A stretch of 64,000 nt of DNA from JAVJSU01 sp040219275 (GTDB taxonomy: Bacteria; Chloroflexota; Anaerolineae; Aggregatilineales; Phototrophicaceae). The notes below the pieces were generated by a model. It saw nothing but the letters and a program-made list of their open reading frames with translations, ran no database searches and was not told where the DNA came from. How positions within the stretch are numbered: position 1 is the first letter of the stretch; the number at the start of each line of letters is the position of its first letter. The stretch spans positions 496,001 to 560,000 of the forward strand of contig JAVJSU010000007.1 in NCBI GenBank assembly GCA_040219275.1. Direction: 5' to 3'. Positions 54,044-62,982 of this stretch are shown piece by piece. The translations under genes were made by a program, and so were the position numbers.

Positions 54044-54940
54044 ATGACGAATCAGCGTATCTTAATTTCGCTCGCACATCCCGACGATGAAAGTTTTGGC
54101 TTGGGCGGGTTGATCGCTAAATATGTGAAATCTGGCGCGCAGGTGGATTATCTCTGTGCGACCAATGGCGATGTCGGGACAATTGATCCTGAATTGCTGG
54201 AAGGCTATGACTCGCCCGCCGCATTGCGATTAGCAGAGCTAGACTGTGCATCTGAAATTCTCGGATTTACGAACGTGGTCAAGTTCGGTTACAAAGACAG
54301 TGGCATGATGGGCACGGCAGATAACGAAGACCCGACCTGTTTATGGTCTGTGCATACCCATACGCCAGAAGTTGTGGTTCGGCGCGTGGTGGAAACGATC
54401 CGTGAACTGAAGCCACAGGTCATCATTACGTTTAACAAATACGGCGGTTATGGGCATCCCGATCATATTGCGATCCAACGGGCGACAACCGAAGCCTTCA
54501 AGCTAGCGGGTGATGCGAGTTATGTCACCGAAGGCTTAGACCCCTATCAACCTCAAAAATTATATTACAATAATATTCCCCGCTGGATGATTCAATTCCG
54601 TATCTGGACATTACGCGTTCAGGGCAAAGACCCGCGTGCAGTCGGGCGCAATAACGACATCGACATCGTGAAAATTCTCGATAATATCGAACCAGCGCAT
54701 GTTCGCATTGATGTGCGCGATCATATGGATGATTGGGCGCGGGCGAGTGCCTGCCATAAAAGTCAGGGTGGCGGTTTGGCGACGACCAGCCTATGGGTCA
54801 AATTGATCCGTACTTTTCTTGGCGTGAAGCAAGGGTTTACCCGCATTTCGCCTGCCCCCGCACAAAATCGCATTGACGAAAATGACCTGTTTGACAATGT
54901 GACGCTAGACGATCCCGTTAGCGCACATGTACGGGCATAA
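54044..54940 (+). CDS. PIG-L family deacetylase
   Basis: A 298-residue metal-dependent deacetylase of the LmbE/PIG-L group, acting on N-acetylglucosamine-type groups in glycolipids or small molecules. Zinc ligands are seen in AHPDDES and in GGYGHPDHIAI; GDVGTID and LRLAELDCASEILGF also match. The start at 54044 is preferred because GGAGAG lies 6 nt upstream and the homologous region begins at once. The 54948 gene starts 7 nt after its stop, so the two form a unit. Substrate unknown. Confidence 0.88.
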   Translation: MTNQRILISLAHPDDESFGLGGLIAKYVKSGAQVDYLCATNGDVGTIDPELLEGYDSPAALRLAELDCASEILGFTNVVKFGYKDSGMMGTADNEDPTCLWSVHTHTPEVVVRRVVETIRELKPQVIITFNKYGGYGHPDHIAIQRATTEAFKLAGDASYVTEGLDPYQPQKLYYNNIPRWMIQFRIWTLRVQGKDPRAVGRNNDIDIVKILDNIEPAHVRIDVRDHMDDWARASACHKSQGGGLATTSLWVKLIRTFLGVKQGFTRISPAPAQNRIDENDLFDNVTLDDPVSAHVRA

Positions 54941-54947
54941 CTCTCCA

Positions 54948-55322
54948 ATGAGCGAACACGCGACACACATTGATCGTCTTTTAGACGCGATTGAACTCAT
55001 GAAGCTGGATAGACGTGATGAAGCGCGTGTTATTCTTCGTGAATTAATTCATGAAAATAACGACTCCGAAGATGTGTGGTTATGGATGAGTGTCGCGGTT
55101 GATTCGCTCGATCAAAGCTCGATTTGCCTTGATAATGTGTTACGCATCAACCCCAATAACAGCTATGCGGCGGGGGCGTTATTCCGGTTACGCGAGACCG
55201 ATATGCTCATGCAAAAGCGACGTTCACGGTTAAGAATGTGGCGTGATCTGACGTTGGGAAGTTTGTGGATGATGTTCCTGATTTTGCTGTTTGCGGTACT
55301 GCTGACCTATCCACCGCTCTAA
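54948..55322 (+). CDS. Small TPR-like protein with C-terminal membrane helix
   Basis: A 124-residue protein. DRLLDAIELMKLDRRDEARV and SSICLDNVLRINPNNSYAAG form one or two TPR-like hairpins with the WLWMS pattern common in Chloroflexota. A basic stretch (KRRSRLRMW) precedes a hydrophobic C-terminal span (about 98-122) that would place the TPR in the cytoplasm. An in-frame ATG at 54927 overlaps the PIG-L stop; neither start has a strong ribosome site. It may bring partners, such as the PIG-L enzyme, to the membrane. Confidence 0.65.
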   Translation: MSEHATHIDRLLDAIELMKLDRRDEARVILRELIHENNDSEDVWLWMSVAVDSLDQSSICLDNVLRINPNNSYAAGALFRLRETDMLMQKRRSRLRMWRDLTLGSLWMMFLILLFAVLLTYPPL

Positions 55323-55324
55323 GG

Positions 55325-56158
55325 TCATGGGCTGAGTGGCGCGTAATAAGTGCTCATGATCGCTTGCCCTGCCGGACTTTGCATCCATGCGATGAACTGG
55401 CGATAAATCCCCTGCGGTTCACTCATGCCGACGACAAATATGGATGAGCGGAGCGGGTATAGATTTGCTATCGTCGTTTCGATTGTTGGGATTGTGCCTG
55501 CTAGCGCAAAAACATGCACCAGATTGCTCTGATCGGTGGCGTTGAGAAATCCCATAGAGACATAGCCAATTGCGCCGGGTGTGCGGATGATGCTGTCGAT
55601 CATGCTTTGCGTGGAGGCGGCGATACGTGCACTGGCAATGGTCGTGCTATTTCCCATTAACAAGCGTTCAAATTCATAGCGGGTGGCGGAACCTTCTTCA
55701 CGGCTGAAGACGGTGATGTTTTGTGCATCTCCGCCGAGGGTTTCCCACGACGTAATTCTTCCCTGATAAATTTCACGCAATTGATCGAGGGTGAGGTTGT
55801 CTAATTGCATGTCTGGATGCGCGATAATGGTGATGGCATCCTGTCCAATCGGGGCTGTCCAGAGAGGACTATTTGCGGGGAGGTGATTGGTGATGAAATA
55901 CGGGGCTTCTCCACGTTCAACCTGACCGAGGATGGTCAGATAATTTCCGTTCCGGCTATCAATTGAGGATGTAAAGCCGGATTCGTTAAAGGCGGCGGCG
56001 AGGCTGTTGGTGAGGGGGCGTGTGGCGGTGGTCGTATAGAGGCGCAAGGCTTCTACCGTCGTTGCCGGTGGACTGGCGGGGGTGATTGTGCCGGTGCAAC
56101 TCACAAGTGTGGATGTTGTGAGCGCGAGGATGGCGAGGGTTCGTTTGGCTCGTCGCAT
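55325..56158 (-). CDS. Phosphate-binding (PstS-like) substrate-binding lipoprotein
   Basis: A 277-residue lipoprotein with lipobox LVSC near residue 20. The periplasmic-binding fold is seen: IAHPDMQLDNLTLDQLREIY, GRITSWETLGG, ITVFSREEGSATRYEFERLL and TPGAIGYVSMGFL are typical of PBP-type phosphate-binding proteins (PstS), where SREEGSGTR contacts the ligand. No transporter permease gene is adjacent, so it may be an orphan binding protein or sense phosphate-like or tungstate-like anions. It follows tgt by 7 nt and probably shares its transcript. It is convergent with the small TPR gene, 2 nt apart. Confidence 0.8.
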   Translation of the reverse strand: MRRAKRTLAILALTTSTLVSCTGTITPASPPATTVEALRLYTTTATRPLTNSLAAAFNESGFTSSIDSRNGNYLTILGQVERGEAPYFITNHLPANSPLWTAPIGQDAITIIAHPDMQLDNLTLDQLREIYQGRITSWETLGGDAQNITVFSREEGSATRYEFERLLMGNSTTIASARIAASTQSMIDSIIRTPGAIGYVSMGFLNATDQSNLVHVFALAGTIPTIETTIANLYPLRSSIFVVGMSEPQGIYRQFIAWMQSPAGQAIMSTYYAPLSP

Positions 56159-56165
56159 GGTGTTG

Positions 56166-57275
56166 TTAGAGTCTCTGTAGATAGCGGTTCAAAAAGGAAT
56201 CAGCATAATCTTTGAAGTTGCCGTCGAAGATCGCCTGACGCATATTTTCCATATGCCGGATCAAAAAGCGGATGTTATGCACCGAAAGGAGTTGGTGCGC
56301 GAGGAGTTCTTTCGCGTGGACGAGATGCCGCAAATAAGCGCGACTGAATGTTTTGCAGGTATAGCAATCGCACGTTACGTCCAGAGGTTGGTCATCGCGG
56401 GCGTGTTCACGGTTACGCATGTTGATGCGTCCGTAGGGGGTTAATGCTGAACCGTGGCGGGCGACACGGGTCGGGGCAACACAATCGAAGATGTCGATGC
56501 CGCGCATGACTGCTTCGGGGAGGTCATCGGGGTCGCCGACACCCATCAGATAACGGGGCTTATTTTGTGGCAATGCGGGGAGGGTATGGTCAAGCGTGGC
56601 GTACATTTCTGGCTTGGTTTCACCGACGGCTAATCCGCCGATAGCATAACCGGGGAAATCCAGCGTTTGCAAAAATGTGGCTGATTCTTCGCGTAGATCA
56701 GGGAAGATGCCGCCCTGTACAATCCCGAAGAGCGCCTGCACGCTATCATCGGAATGGGCTTCGCGGCAACGTTGCGCCCACGCATGGGTACGACGTACCG
56801 CGTTTTCTACTACAGCGCGGTCTGTTGGCGGCGGGCATTGGTCAAAACACATGATAATATCCGCGCCGAGATTTTCTTGAATTTGCATGGAGACTTCTGG
56901 CGTAAAGCGCAACTGTCTGCCATCGATGTGGCTTTTGAATGTAACCCCATCTTCATCGATCTTGTTGATCTTTGTCAGGCTGAAAACCTGAAAGCCACCG
57001 GAATCGGTAAGAATCGGACGATCCCATGCCATGAAGCGGTGTAAGCCACCCATATCACGGATGAGTTCATCACCGGGGCGCAAGTGCAAATGATAGGTGT
57101 TGGAGAGGATGAGACTCGCATTAAGTTCGACTAAATCACGAGGGGGGACGGCTTTTACACTGGCAACCGTGCCAACCGGCGCAAATACAGGCGTTGGAAT
57201 ATCGCCATGCGGTGTGTGGAAAACACCCGCACGGGCGTTACCATCTGTTGCGAGGAGTTCGAACTCAAACGTCAT
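56166..57275 (-). CDS. tgt: tRNA-guanine transglycosylase
   Basis: A 369-residue enzyme that exchanges guanine-34 of certain tRNAs for the queuosine precursor. Motifs: TDSGGFQVFSL (with the active Asp), GGLAVGE, DLPEAVMRGIDIFDCVAPTR with the nucleophile Asp in FDCVAPTR, and zinc ligands CDCYTCKTFSRAYL...H. Length is standard. QueG, the final modification enzyme, lies at 30.9-32.0 kb, so the cell probably makes or salvages queuosine. The next gene is a PstS-like lipoprotein 7 nt downstream, with no obvious functional link. Confidence 0.95.
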   Translation of the reverse strand: MTFEFELLATDGNARAGVFHTPHGDIPTPVFAPVGTVASVKAVPPRDLVELNASLILSNTYHLHLRPGDELIRDMGGLHRFMAWDRPILTDSGGFQVFSLTKINKIDEDGVTFKSHIDGRQLRFTPEVSMQIQENLGADIIMCFDQCPPPTDRAVVENAVRRTHAWAQRCREAHSDDSVQALFGIVQGGIFPDLREESATFLQTLDFPGYAIGGLAVGETKPEMYATLDHTLPALPQNKPRYLMGVGDPDDLPEAVMRGIDIFDCVAPTRVARHGSALTPYGRINMRNREHARDDQPLDVTCDCYTCKTFSRAYLRHLVHAKELLAHQLLSVHNIRFLIRHMENMRQAIFDGNFKDYADSFLNRYLQRL

Positions 57276-57607
57276 GCGAAATAGTCCTGCGTAAAATAGG
57301 TCGCGCCATTATAGCATATCGTTAATGGCTTCATTATGCTTAATTGTCTTTTGATAGTTGGGCGACTGAACCACAGGATATTAATCGCGCAAATGCCACA
57401 TTACAGAAGTGATTTCGAGAACCAAAATGAGCGTGAGAATGTGTTGCGTGCTGTTTTCACTTTTGCGCTTCTACTCGATCTAAATTGTGCATAGTTAGTT
57501 GTCATTTCTGAGACAATAGTAACGGGTTAAGACCGCGTGAATCTTGCCAATCCTTCTGGCGAGTTTTCTTTATAGCGGGGAGATACCTTCAATGCTATAC
57601 TCATTTC
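57276..57607. other. 332-nt region between divergent tgt and murF-alr fusion
   Basis: No gene is supported. The only clear signal is TGCTATACT (57593-57601), an extended -10 immediately before the ATG of the fusion. No riboswitch-like or repeated structure was recognised. Confidence 0.5.
57593..57601 (+). promoter_or_regulatory. Extended -10 directly before the fusion start (possible leaderless promoter)
   Basis: TGC followed by TATACT (57596-57601). The start ATG is at 57608, six bases after the -10, so transcription would begin at or next to the initiation codon. No Shine-Dalgarno sequence is placed within the short interval. Confidence 0.5.
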
Positions 57608-60166
57608 ATGATTAGTCTCTACGACATACTCGAAGCCTCCAATGGTCAATTATTTGGTGAACCGGGCGCACAAATCTTCACCGATTTTTGTGTTGATGCC
57701 ACACAGGCAAAATCCGGCTCTTTGTTTCTTGCATTCCGCACAGATCGTGGTGATTCTCATCTCTATATCGGCGAGGCAATCGCCAATGGTGCATCCGGCG
57801 TAATTTGCACCAGCCCACCGGAGCAGGATACGTCCGGCGCGTCCGTTGTACTGGTACGCGATACGTTGAATGCGGTGCTGGCGTGGGCGCGTTATGTGCT
57901 GGGTAAAACAGGCACAAAAGTGATCGGTGTCACCGGCTCTATAGGCAAATCTGTAGCTGTGGATGCGATCAGCCGTGTGTTAGGGACGAGATATAGCGTT
58001 CATGCGGATATGATTGAGGAAAATGGGCGGCTGGGTCTGGTTCTGGCTCTGGCAGGGATTAAGCCGACGCATGATTTTGTGGTCGTTAAGTTGGCGACGA
58101 CGCATCCGGGTGAGATGGCGACGATGGTGAGCATCGCCCAACCGACTGTCGGGGTGTTGACACATCTCGGAGACATGAGTACCAACACCTTTGATACAAC
58201 CGACCTCATAATGAAGGAACAGGAAACATTGATCGACCAACTCACAGAAGATGGGTTGGCGATTTTAAATTTTGACGTTGAACGTGTCCGTGCATTGGCA
58301 AATCGCACCAAGGCGAAAGTTAGGTCAGTCGGTATTGGTGCAGGGGCGTTTGATGCCGACGTATACGCGTTTAACACCGTGATCGGGCTGGAAAATACTG
58401 GCTTTGATTTGCGGTGTGATGGTGAGCGTCATATTGCCCAGCGGATTCCGGTATTAGGGAAGCAACACATTTACAGCGTGCTCTCTGCATTAGCGGTGGG
58501 TATGCACTATGGGATCAGCGCGAAAGAGGGATTAAAAACACTCTCCACCCTGATGCCCTTACCGGGGCGCATGAACCCGCTGATTGGTAAAGCGGATAGC
58601 CTAATTATCGACGATACCTATAACGCCAACACTGAATCGACCCTCTCCTCTATTGAGTGGCTAAAGTCAGTTAAAGCGCCACAGGGTCGGGTGGTGATGG
58701 TACTCGGCGAATTAAGCGGTTCACAGGCGCGTAACCACATCGGCTATCGTGCGGTGGGGCAAGAGGCGGCGGATGTCGCTGATATTATTATCACACAGGG
58801 TACGGAAGCCTCTCAGATTGCGCGTGCCGCACTTGATATGGGTATGGATCCCTATAATATTCGCACAACCTATAGCACGCATGATAGCGTTTCTTTACTA
58901 CTCAATCATTATAAACTGACGCAGGAAGATATTGTTCTGGTCAAGGGCAACGCAACTGCACGGATGGAGCAAGTTGTTCGGGCATTACTCCGCGACGACA
59001 CTGATGCACAACATCTGGTTCGTTATGAAAATGAATCAGCCGGAGCAATTGCCTTTGAGCCGGTGCGTCCAAGCTGGGTAGAGATTGATAATGATGCCTT
59101 AGCAGGTAACGTTGCTGAGCTGAAGGCGCTCGTCGGCAAAAAAGTCGAGCTGATGGCTGTCGTCAAATCTGACGCATATGGACATGGGGCAATCGCCACC
59201 AGCCAGACAGCCCTTTTAAACGGCGCGACTTATCTCGGCGTGTCTTCAATGGCGGAGGCGTTGCAATTGCGCGAAGCCAGCATTCATGCGCCCATTCTGG
59301 TGATGAACTATACGCCCGCCTATCTTGTGCGTCAGGCGTTGTTTGAAAATGTGACGCTCACGGTTTTTGATCTGGACATTGCGAAAGTTTATGATCGGGT
59401 GGCGCGTGAGGTGAGCGGTAAGCTCAAGGTACACGTCAAAATTGACACCGGCATGGGGCGATTTGGCGCGATGGCAGGCACGGCGGTTGGCTTGTTCCGC
59501 CATTTAATTGCGATGCCCAATCTCAACATTGAAGGGGTTTACACGCACTTTTCCACCGCAGATGAAGACCTTGCTTACACCAAACAACAAATAGATACCT
59601 TTCGTTCGGTTGTACGTCCATTACAGGCGACCACCGGACTAAAGTTTAAATATACGCATACTGCAAATAGTGCGGCGACAATCGCTACAAAAGATTCGCA
59701 TTTTGATATGGTGCGAACCGGTTTAGCCATGTACGGTCTTCATCCCTCGGATACCGTGCAATTACCGGAGGGCTTTAAGCCGGTGATGACGTGGAAAACG
59801 ACTATCGCACAGGTAAAAACCTTGCCATCAGATCATCCTGTAGGTTATGGCAATACCTATATCACGACTGATGAAGAACAGATCGCTGTGTTGCCTGTTG
59901 GTTTTAGTGATGGCTTCCGGCGTGGACCCGGTAATTGGGGCGAAGTGCTCGTGCATGGGGTGCGTGCGCCGATTCGCGGGCGGGTCAGCATGGAAAAAAC
60001 CGTTATTAGCGTGGATCACATTCCCGGTGTCTCAACAGGGGACGAGGTGGTGCTGTTGGGTCGGCAAGGCGACGAAATCATTACTGCTGAAGAGGTTGCG
60101 GATCGCCTCGGCACGACCAACTATGAAGTGGTGACGAATATTTTGCCGCGTGTGCCAAGAGAATGA
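57608..60166 (+). CDS. Fusion of a MurF-like ligase and alanine racemase
   Basis: An 852-residue bifunctional protein. Residues about 1-475 resemble MurF (UDP-MurNAc-tripeptide:D-Ala-D-Ala ligase): P-loop-like GVTGSIGKSVAVDAI, ATTHPGEMATMV, MNPLIG and IIDDTYNANTES. The canonical GKT is GKS here. Residues about 490-852 are alanine racemase: WVEIDNDALAGNV, AVVKSDAYGHG with the PLP lysine, MGRFGAM, PVGYGNTY and RVSMEKTVISVD. The enzyme could make D-alanine and use D-Ala-D-Ala in the same polypeptide. Such fusions are known in Bacteroidetes-type bacteria. The altered P-loop raises the question of whether the ligase half is active. A 14-bp terminator follows. Confidence 0.85.
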   Translation: MISLYDILEASNGQLFGEPGAQIFTDFCVDATQAKSGSLFLAFRTDRGDSHLYIGEAIANGASGVICTSPPEQDTSGASVVLVRDTLNAVLAWARYVLGKTGTKVIGVTGSIGKSVAVDAISRVLGTRYSVHADMIEENGRLGLVLALAGIKPTHDFVVVKLATTHPGEMATMVSIAQPTVGVLTHLGDMSTNTFDTTDLIMKEQETLIDQLTEDGLAILNFDVERVRALANRTKAKVRSVGIGAGAFDADVYAFNTVIGLENTGFDLRCDGERHIAQRIPVLGKQHIYSVLSALAVGMHYGISAKEGLKTLSTLMPLPGRMNPLIGKADSLIIDDTYNANTESTLSSIEWLKSVKAPQGRVVMVLGELSGSQARNHIGYRAVGQEAADVADIIITQGTEASQIARAALDMGMDPYNIRTTYSTHDSVSLLLNHYKLTQEDIVLVKGNATARMEQVVRALLRDDTDAQHLVRYENESAGAIAFEPVRPSWVEIDNDALAGNVAELKALVGKKVELMAVVKSDAYGHGAIATSQTALLNGATYLGVSSMAEALQLREASIHAPILVMNYTPAYLVRQALFENVTLTVFDLDIAKVYDRVAREVSGKLKVHVKIDTGMGRFGAMAGTAVGLFRHLIAMPNLNIEGVYTHFSTADEDLAYTKQQIDTFRSVVRPLQATTGLKFKYTHTANSAATIATKDSHFDMVRTGLAMYGLHPSDTVQLPEGFKPVMTWKTTIAQVKTLPSDHPVGYGNTYITTDEEQIAVLPVGFSDGFRRGPGNWGEVLVHGVRAPIRGRVSMEKTVISVDHIPGVSTGDEVVLLGRQGDEIITAEEVADRLGTTNYEVVTNILPRVPRE

Positions 60167-60204
60167 CAATTTAGGGTATTGGCAAAACCAATTAAAACAA
60201 AACA

Positions 60205-60239
60205 AGAAAGACGCGAGAAACGGAGTCTCGCGTCTTTCT
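60205..60239. terminator. Bidirectional terminator
   Basis: A perfect 14-bp stem AGAAAGACGCGAGA (60205-60218) / TCTCGCGTCTTTCT (60226-60239) with a 7-nt loop. On the minus strand it is followed by a T-rich tail (TTGTTTTGTTTTAATT), serving the SCO1 gene, and on the plus strand it ends the fusion gene. Confidence 0.85.
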
Positions 60240-60344
60240 GATTTAGGCTTTTCCAGATTAATAACGCTTCCGATTATCATTTCTCGTGCCGGAAAAGCGA
60301 TAGCAACACTCTAAATAGCGGCGAAATTATTTTCTAGGATTGCC

Positions 60345-61037
60345 TTAACCGTTCAAGATCGTTTCGATGTCATTGGCGATTGTTCCCATGCTAATCGCAA
60401 ATGAATAGCGTCTGATGAGCGCTCCGTTTTCGTCAATCAAGTAGCGAGAAATTGTGTGATCGACTGTGTAATTCCCGCTGGCATCCGCGGGCTGTGCTTC
60501 ATAGGTCAGGTCAAAATCGCTGGCAATGCGTGAAAGTTCTGCATCATCGCCTACCAATCCCCTGATATATGGCTCGTAACGGGAAAGGTAATCACCAAGT
60601 GACTCCGCTGTATCCCGCGCAGGATCAACCGTAATAAACACAAATTCGACCTGTTCCGACAGTTCGCCGAGGCGATCATGGATGTTCTGAAAGTCAAGCA
60701 TGGTTGGCGGACAAAAATCAGGGCAATGGGTATAGCCAAAATACACGAGCGCCAATTTGCCATTCAAATCCGTTAAGCTGATGGGGTCGCCCTCTGTGCC
60801 GGAGAATGTGAAGTTTTCCAGTGTACAGCCCGGCGCAAACGTCGCAATCCCACCATCGTCTAACGTCTTATCGACCTCCGCGCAGGGTTTTGTTTCGGCG
60901 GTAGTGTCTTCTGTTATGGGATTATCTTCATCTCTAGTTAGGATCGAGAATCCAATCCCAAGTATGCCAATGAAAATCGCGATCGCAAAAATCGCGAGTC
61001 CTGCACGCCGATAGGTCTCATTTGTGTTATGTTGCAT
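60345..61037 (-). CDS. SCO1/SenC/PrrC-family copper chaperone
   Basis: A 230-residue membrane-anchored thioredoxin-fold protein. N-terminal anchor at about 11-33 (GLAIFAIAIFIGILGIGF); copper-binding THCPDFCPP (Cys-x-x-x-Cys) with the distant histidine in YTVDHTISRYLID. FITVDPARDT is the other conserved part. SCO proteins load copper into the CuA site of cytochrome c oxidase. It lies 18 nt downstream of the tandem PCuAC gene, and the two form an operon with a shared role in copper delivery. A terminator follows. Confidence 0.92.
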   Translation of the reverse strand: MQHNTNETYRRAGLAIFAIAIFIGILGIGFSILTRDEDNPITEDTTAETKPCAEVDKTLDDGGIATFAPGCTLENFTFSGTEGDPISLTDLNGKLALVYFGYTHCPDFCPPTMLDFQNIHDRLGELSEQVEFVFITVDPARDTAESLGDYLSRYEPYIRGLVGDDAELSRIASDFDLTYEAQPADASGNYTVDHTISRYLIDENGALIRRYSFAISMGTIANDIETILNG

Positions 61038-61055
61038 TTTGCCTCCAAATTGGGC

Positions 61056-62120
61056 TTATTCGTCGAGATTAAGTGATGCGGCATTTTCCAACACCGGCAC
61101 ACCAATCGTAATTTCTGTGCCATCATCAAAAATGAGCGTGACGCTGATTGCATCCACCACCGTTTCTGATGCGACAAGCTCACGTGTGAGCGCCATCATC
61201 ATAATATGATATCCGCCCTGTTCTAAGAGGACATTTCCGCCAGCGGGAATGATTAGTCCATTTTCCAGTTCGCGCATCCGCATCACGTCGTTTTCGAGCG
61301 AGGTTTCGTGGATTTGTGCTGTTTGTGTGACCGCGCTACGAATTTCAATTAAATTAAGGTTATTTTCGCCCAGATTAGTAATGGTCATATAGATGGCACT
61401 TGGCGGAATCGACATCGACATCTCATCCATACCGTCCATACCGGCTTCTTCGGTGGCTTCCATATTGCCCATGTCCATACCAGCGTGTTCTTCTGTGGCG
61501 GGCATGTCACCGATCAAGGTCGCGCGCGCCCATGCGCCTGAGATGATAATGGTGTCGTTGATGGTTGGCGCTCCTTCAAGAACAGGCGCGGCGGTGACTA
61601 TTGAAAATGTGGTTTCGGTGGTGACGGAGATGAAATTTAGCGTGAGGGGCAGGGCATCGCCGGGGAGGAGTTCGCGGGTGAGTTCGATGAGCATGATGTG
61701 TAATCCACCCTGTTCCAGCCGGACTTGTTCGCCTTCTAAGATGGTAATTCCGCCTTCGATTTCACGCATTTGCATCACCTCATTTTCGATGGTGGTTTCG
61801 TGAAGTTGAGTGGTTGCAAACGGTGTGTCGACGCTTACAAGGCGTACAACCTCGTTTGTCGGATTGATGATGGTCATATAAATGGCGCTCGGCGGGATAG
61901 CCATTTGCATATCATCCATGCCAGCCATATCCATATCGGCTTCTTGCGTTGCGTCCATATTCATGCCGTCCATCGACTCATCAGCCGACTCGAAGGTAGT
62001 GGGACGCGCCCAGATATTGGTGATGTAAAGTTCAGGTGTAGATTGAGCGTAAAGAGGTTGCAGAAAATTGCTTGCTGATAACCAAAAAAGTACCAGTATT
62101 GCCAATGCCACTTTTCTCAT
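61056..62120 (-). CDS. Tandem PCu(A)C copper chaperone with Met-rich inserts
   Basis: A 354-residue exported protein (signal peptide MRKVALAILVLFWLSA to YAQ) with two copies of the PCu(A)C domain, about residues 30-185 and 190-345. Both copies keep the copper site: HETTIENEVMQM then GGLHIMLIELTREL, and HETSLENDVMRM then GGYHIMMMALTREL. Each copy also has a Met/Asp-rich insertion just before IPPSAIYMTI. PCu(A)C proteins pass Cu(I) to CuA or to SCO1. AGAGG lies before the ATG at 62120, preferred over a start nine codons upstream. It is followed by sco1. Confidence 0.88.
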   Translation of the reverse strand: MRKVALAILVLFWLSASNFLQPLYAQSTPELYITNIWARPTTFESADESMDGMNMDATQEADMDMAGMDDMQMAIPPSAIYMTIINPTNEVVRLVSVDTPFATTQLHETTIENEVMQMREIEGGITILEGEQVRLEQGGLHIMLIELTRELLPGDALPLTLNFISVTTETTFSIVTAAPVLEGAPTINDTIIISGAWARATLIGDMPATEEHAGMDMGNMEATEEAGMDGMDEMSMSIPPSAIYMTITNLGENNLNLIEIRSAVTQTAQIHETSLENDVMRMRELENGLIIPAGGNVLLEQGGYHIMMMALTRELVASETVVDAISVTLIFDDGTEITIGVPVLENAASLNLDE

Positions 62121-62281
62121 AGTGCCTCTCAGTATGCTATAAATCAATCGTGAAAATTATAACAAACTTTATTATGGATGCTAGTGGGTTTTGCAGATCA
62201 GGGTGCTTGGTGTGGTATAATTCGCGGGCATTAAGCCTCATCACACGGGTTGTGATAATCACTGAAACGGGAGTATACACC

Positions 62282-62695
62282 ATGCGTAATTTTCAAACGC
62301 TGGATAAAGTCGTCGTCGATTCTGATACCGGAATAATCTATCTATCAACTGCATCAGATACAGAAACCGGCGCACCAAAAGTCTCAATGCGGCGCGAAGG
62401 TGGCTATGTGGCGATTTCTGCCAGTTATGGTCCGTTGGAGATCGCGTTACGCCCGCGCTTCACGGAAGTTGCCCGCACATTAAGCCGCTTGCGTCCGGTG
62501 GCAGGTTTACAGACGACACGGCAGGTTGGCACAGGTCAGGCTTATGTGGCGTTTGGTTTGCAAAATGATGGTGTGCTGGTGATGCGCCCGACGATTGTAG
62601 GCGATGCGACGGGTTTGATCTCGTTTAACCTCTTACTGACGGATGAAGTGCGGCAGGTTGTGTTCGATTGGCTACCCGCCGAAGATGTGGAATAG
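62282..62695 (+). CDS. Hypothetical protein, 137 residues
   Basis: A soluble protein starting MRNFQTLDKVVVDSDTG. It is rich in short beta strands (GYVAISASYGPLEIALRPRF, YVAFGLQNDGVLVMRP) and ends with a helix (RQVVFDWLPAEDVE). No known family was recognised. The ATG at 62282 with GGGAG upstream is chosen, because the longer frame lies over the start region of the divergent PCuAC gene. It precedes the glycine riboswitch and is probably transcribed separately from gcvH. Confidence 0.55.
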   Translation: MRNFQTLDKVVVDSDTGIIYLSTASDTETGAPKVSMRREGGYVAISASYGPLEIALRPRFTEVARTLSRLRPVAGLQTTRQVGTGQAYVAFGLQNDGVLVMRPTIVGDATGLISFNLLLTDEVRQVVFDWLPAEDVE

Positions 62696-62755
62696 ATGAC
62701 TTTCTCTTGCGGGATAGCGTCGACCCCGTTACAATGATGCGCGATCAATTTGATG

Positions 62756-62865
62756 AACCTGTGGAGAGAGTGTCTGTTGTGTAAAACAGACCGCCGAAGG
62801 TGCAAATGCTAGCGGGGTAGGTTGCCCTGCGGTGTGAAACTCTCAGGCGAAAGGATTTACAGGTT
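62756..62865 (+). promoter_or_regulatory. Glycine riboswitch aptamer (single)
   Basis: P1 pairs AACCTGT (62756-62762) with ACAGGTT (62859-62865). The core matches the glycine (gcvT-type) aptamer: GTGGAGAGAGTG, then ACCGCCGAAGGTGCAAA, then AAACTCTCAGGCGAAAGGA. Only one full aptamer is seen; the following 35 nt may be the small ghost element of singlet forms. It lies upstream of gcvH. Confidence 0.93.
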
Positions 62866-62900
62866 TTATCCATCTGGAAGTGGTAATGTGCTACCAACAG

Positions 62901-62938
62901 GCGGACAGTGTACACTATATGCTGTTCGCTTTTTTATT
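62901..62938 (+). terminator. Terminator, expression platform of the glycine riboswitch
   Basis: An 8-bp stem GCGGACAG (62901-62908) / CTGTTCGC (62922-62929) with one G-U pair, then TTTTTTATTT. It lies 36 nt beyond the aptamer and 45 nt before gcvH. Glycine binding would be expected to prevent this terminator (an ON switch), but the anti-terminator pairing was not resolved. Confidence 0.8.
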
Positions 62939-62982
62939 TCATTTACACTTCGATCTTTCCAGTTTTAAGGAGAAAACCCCGT

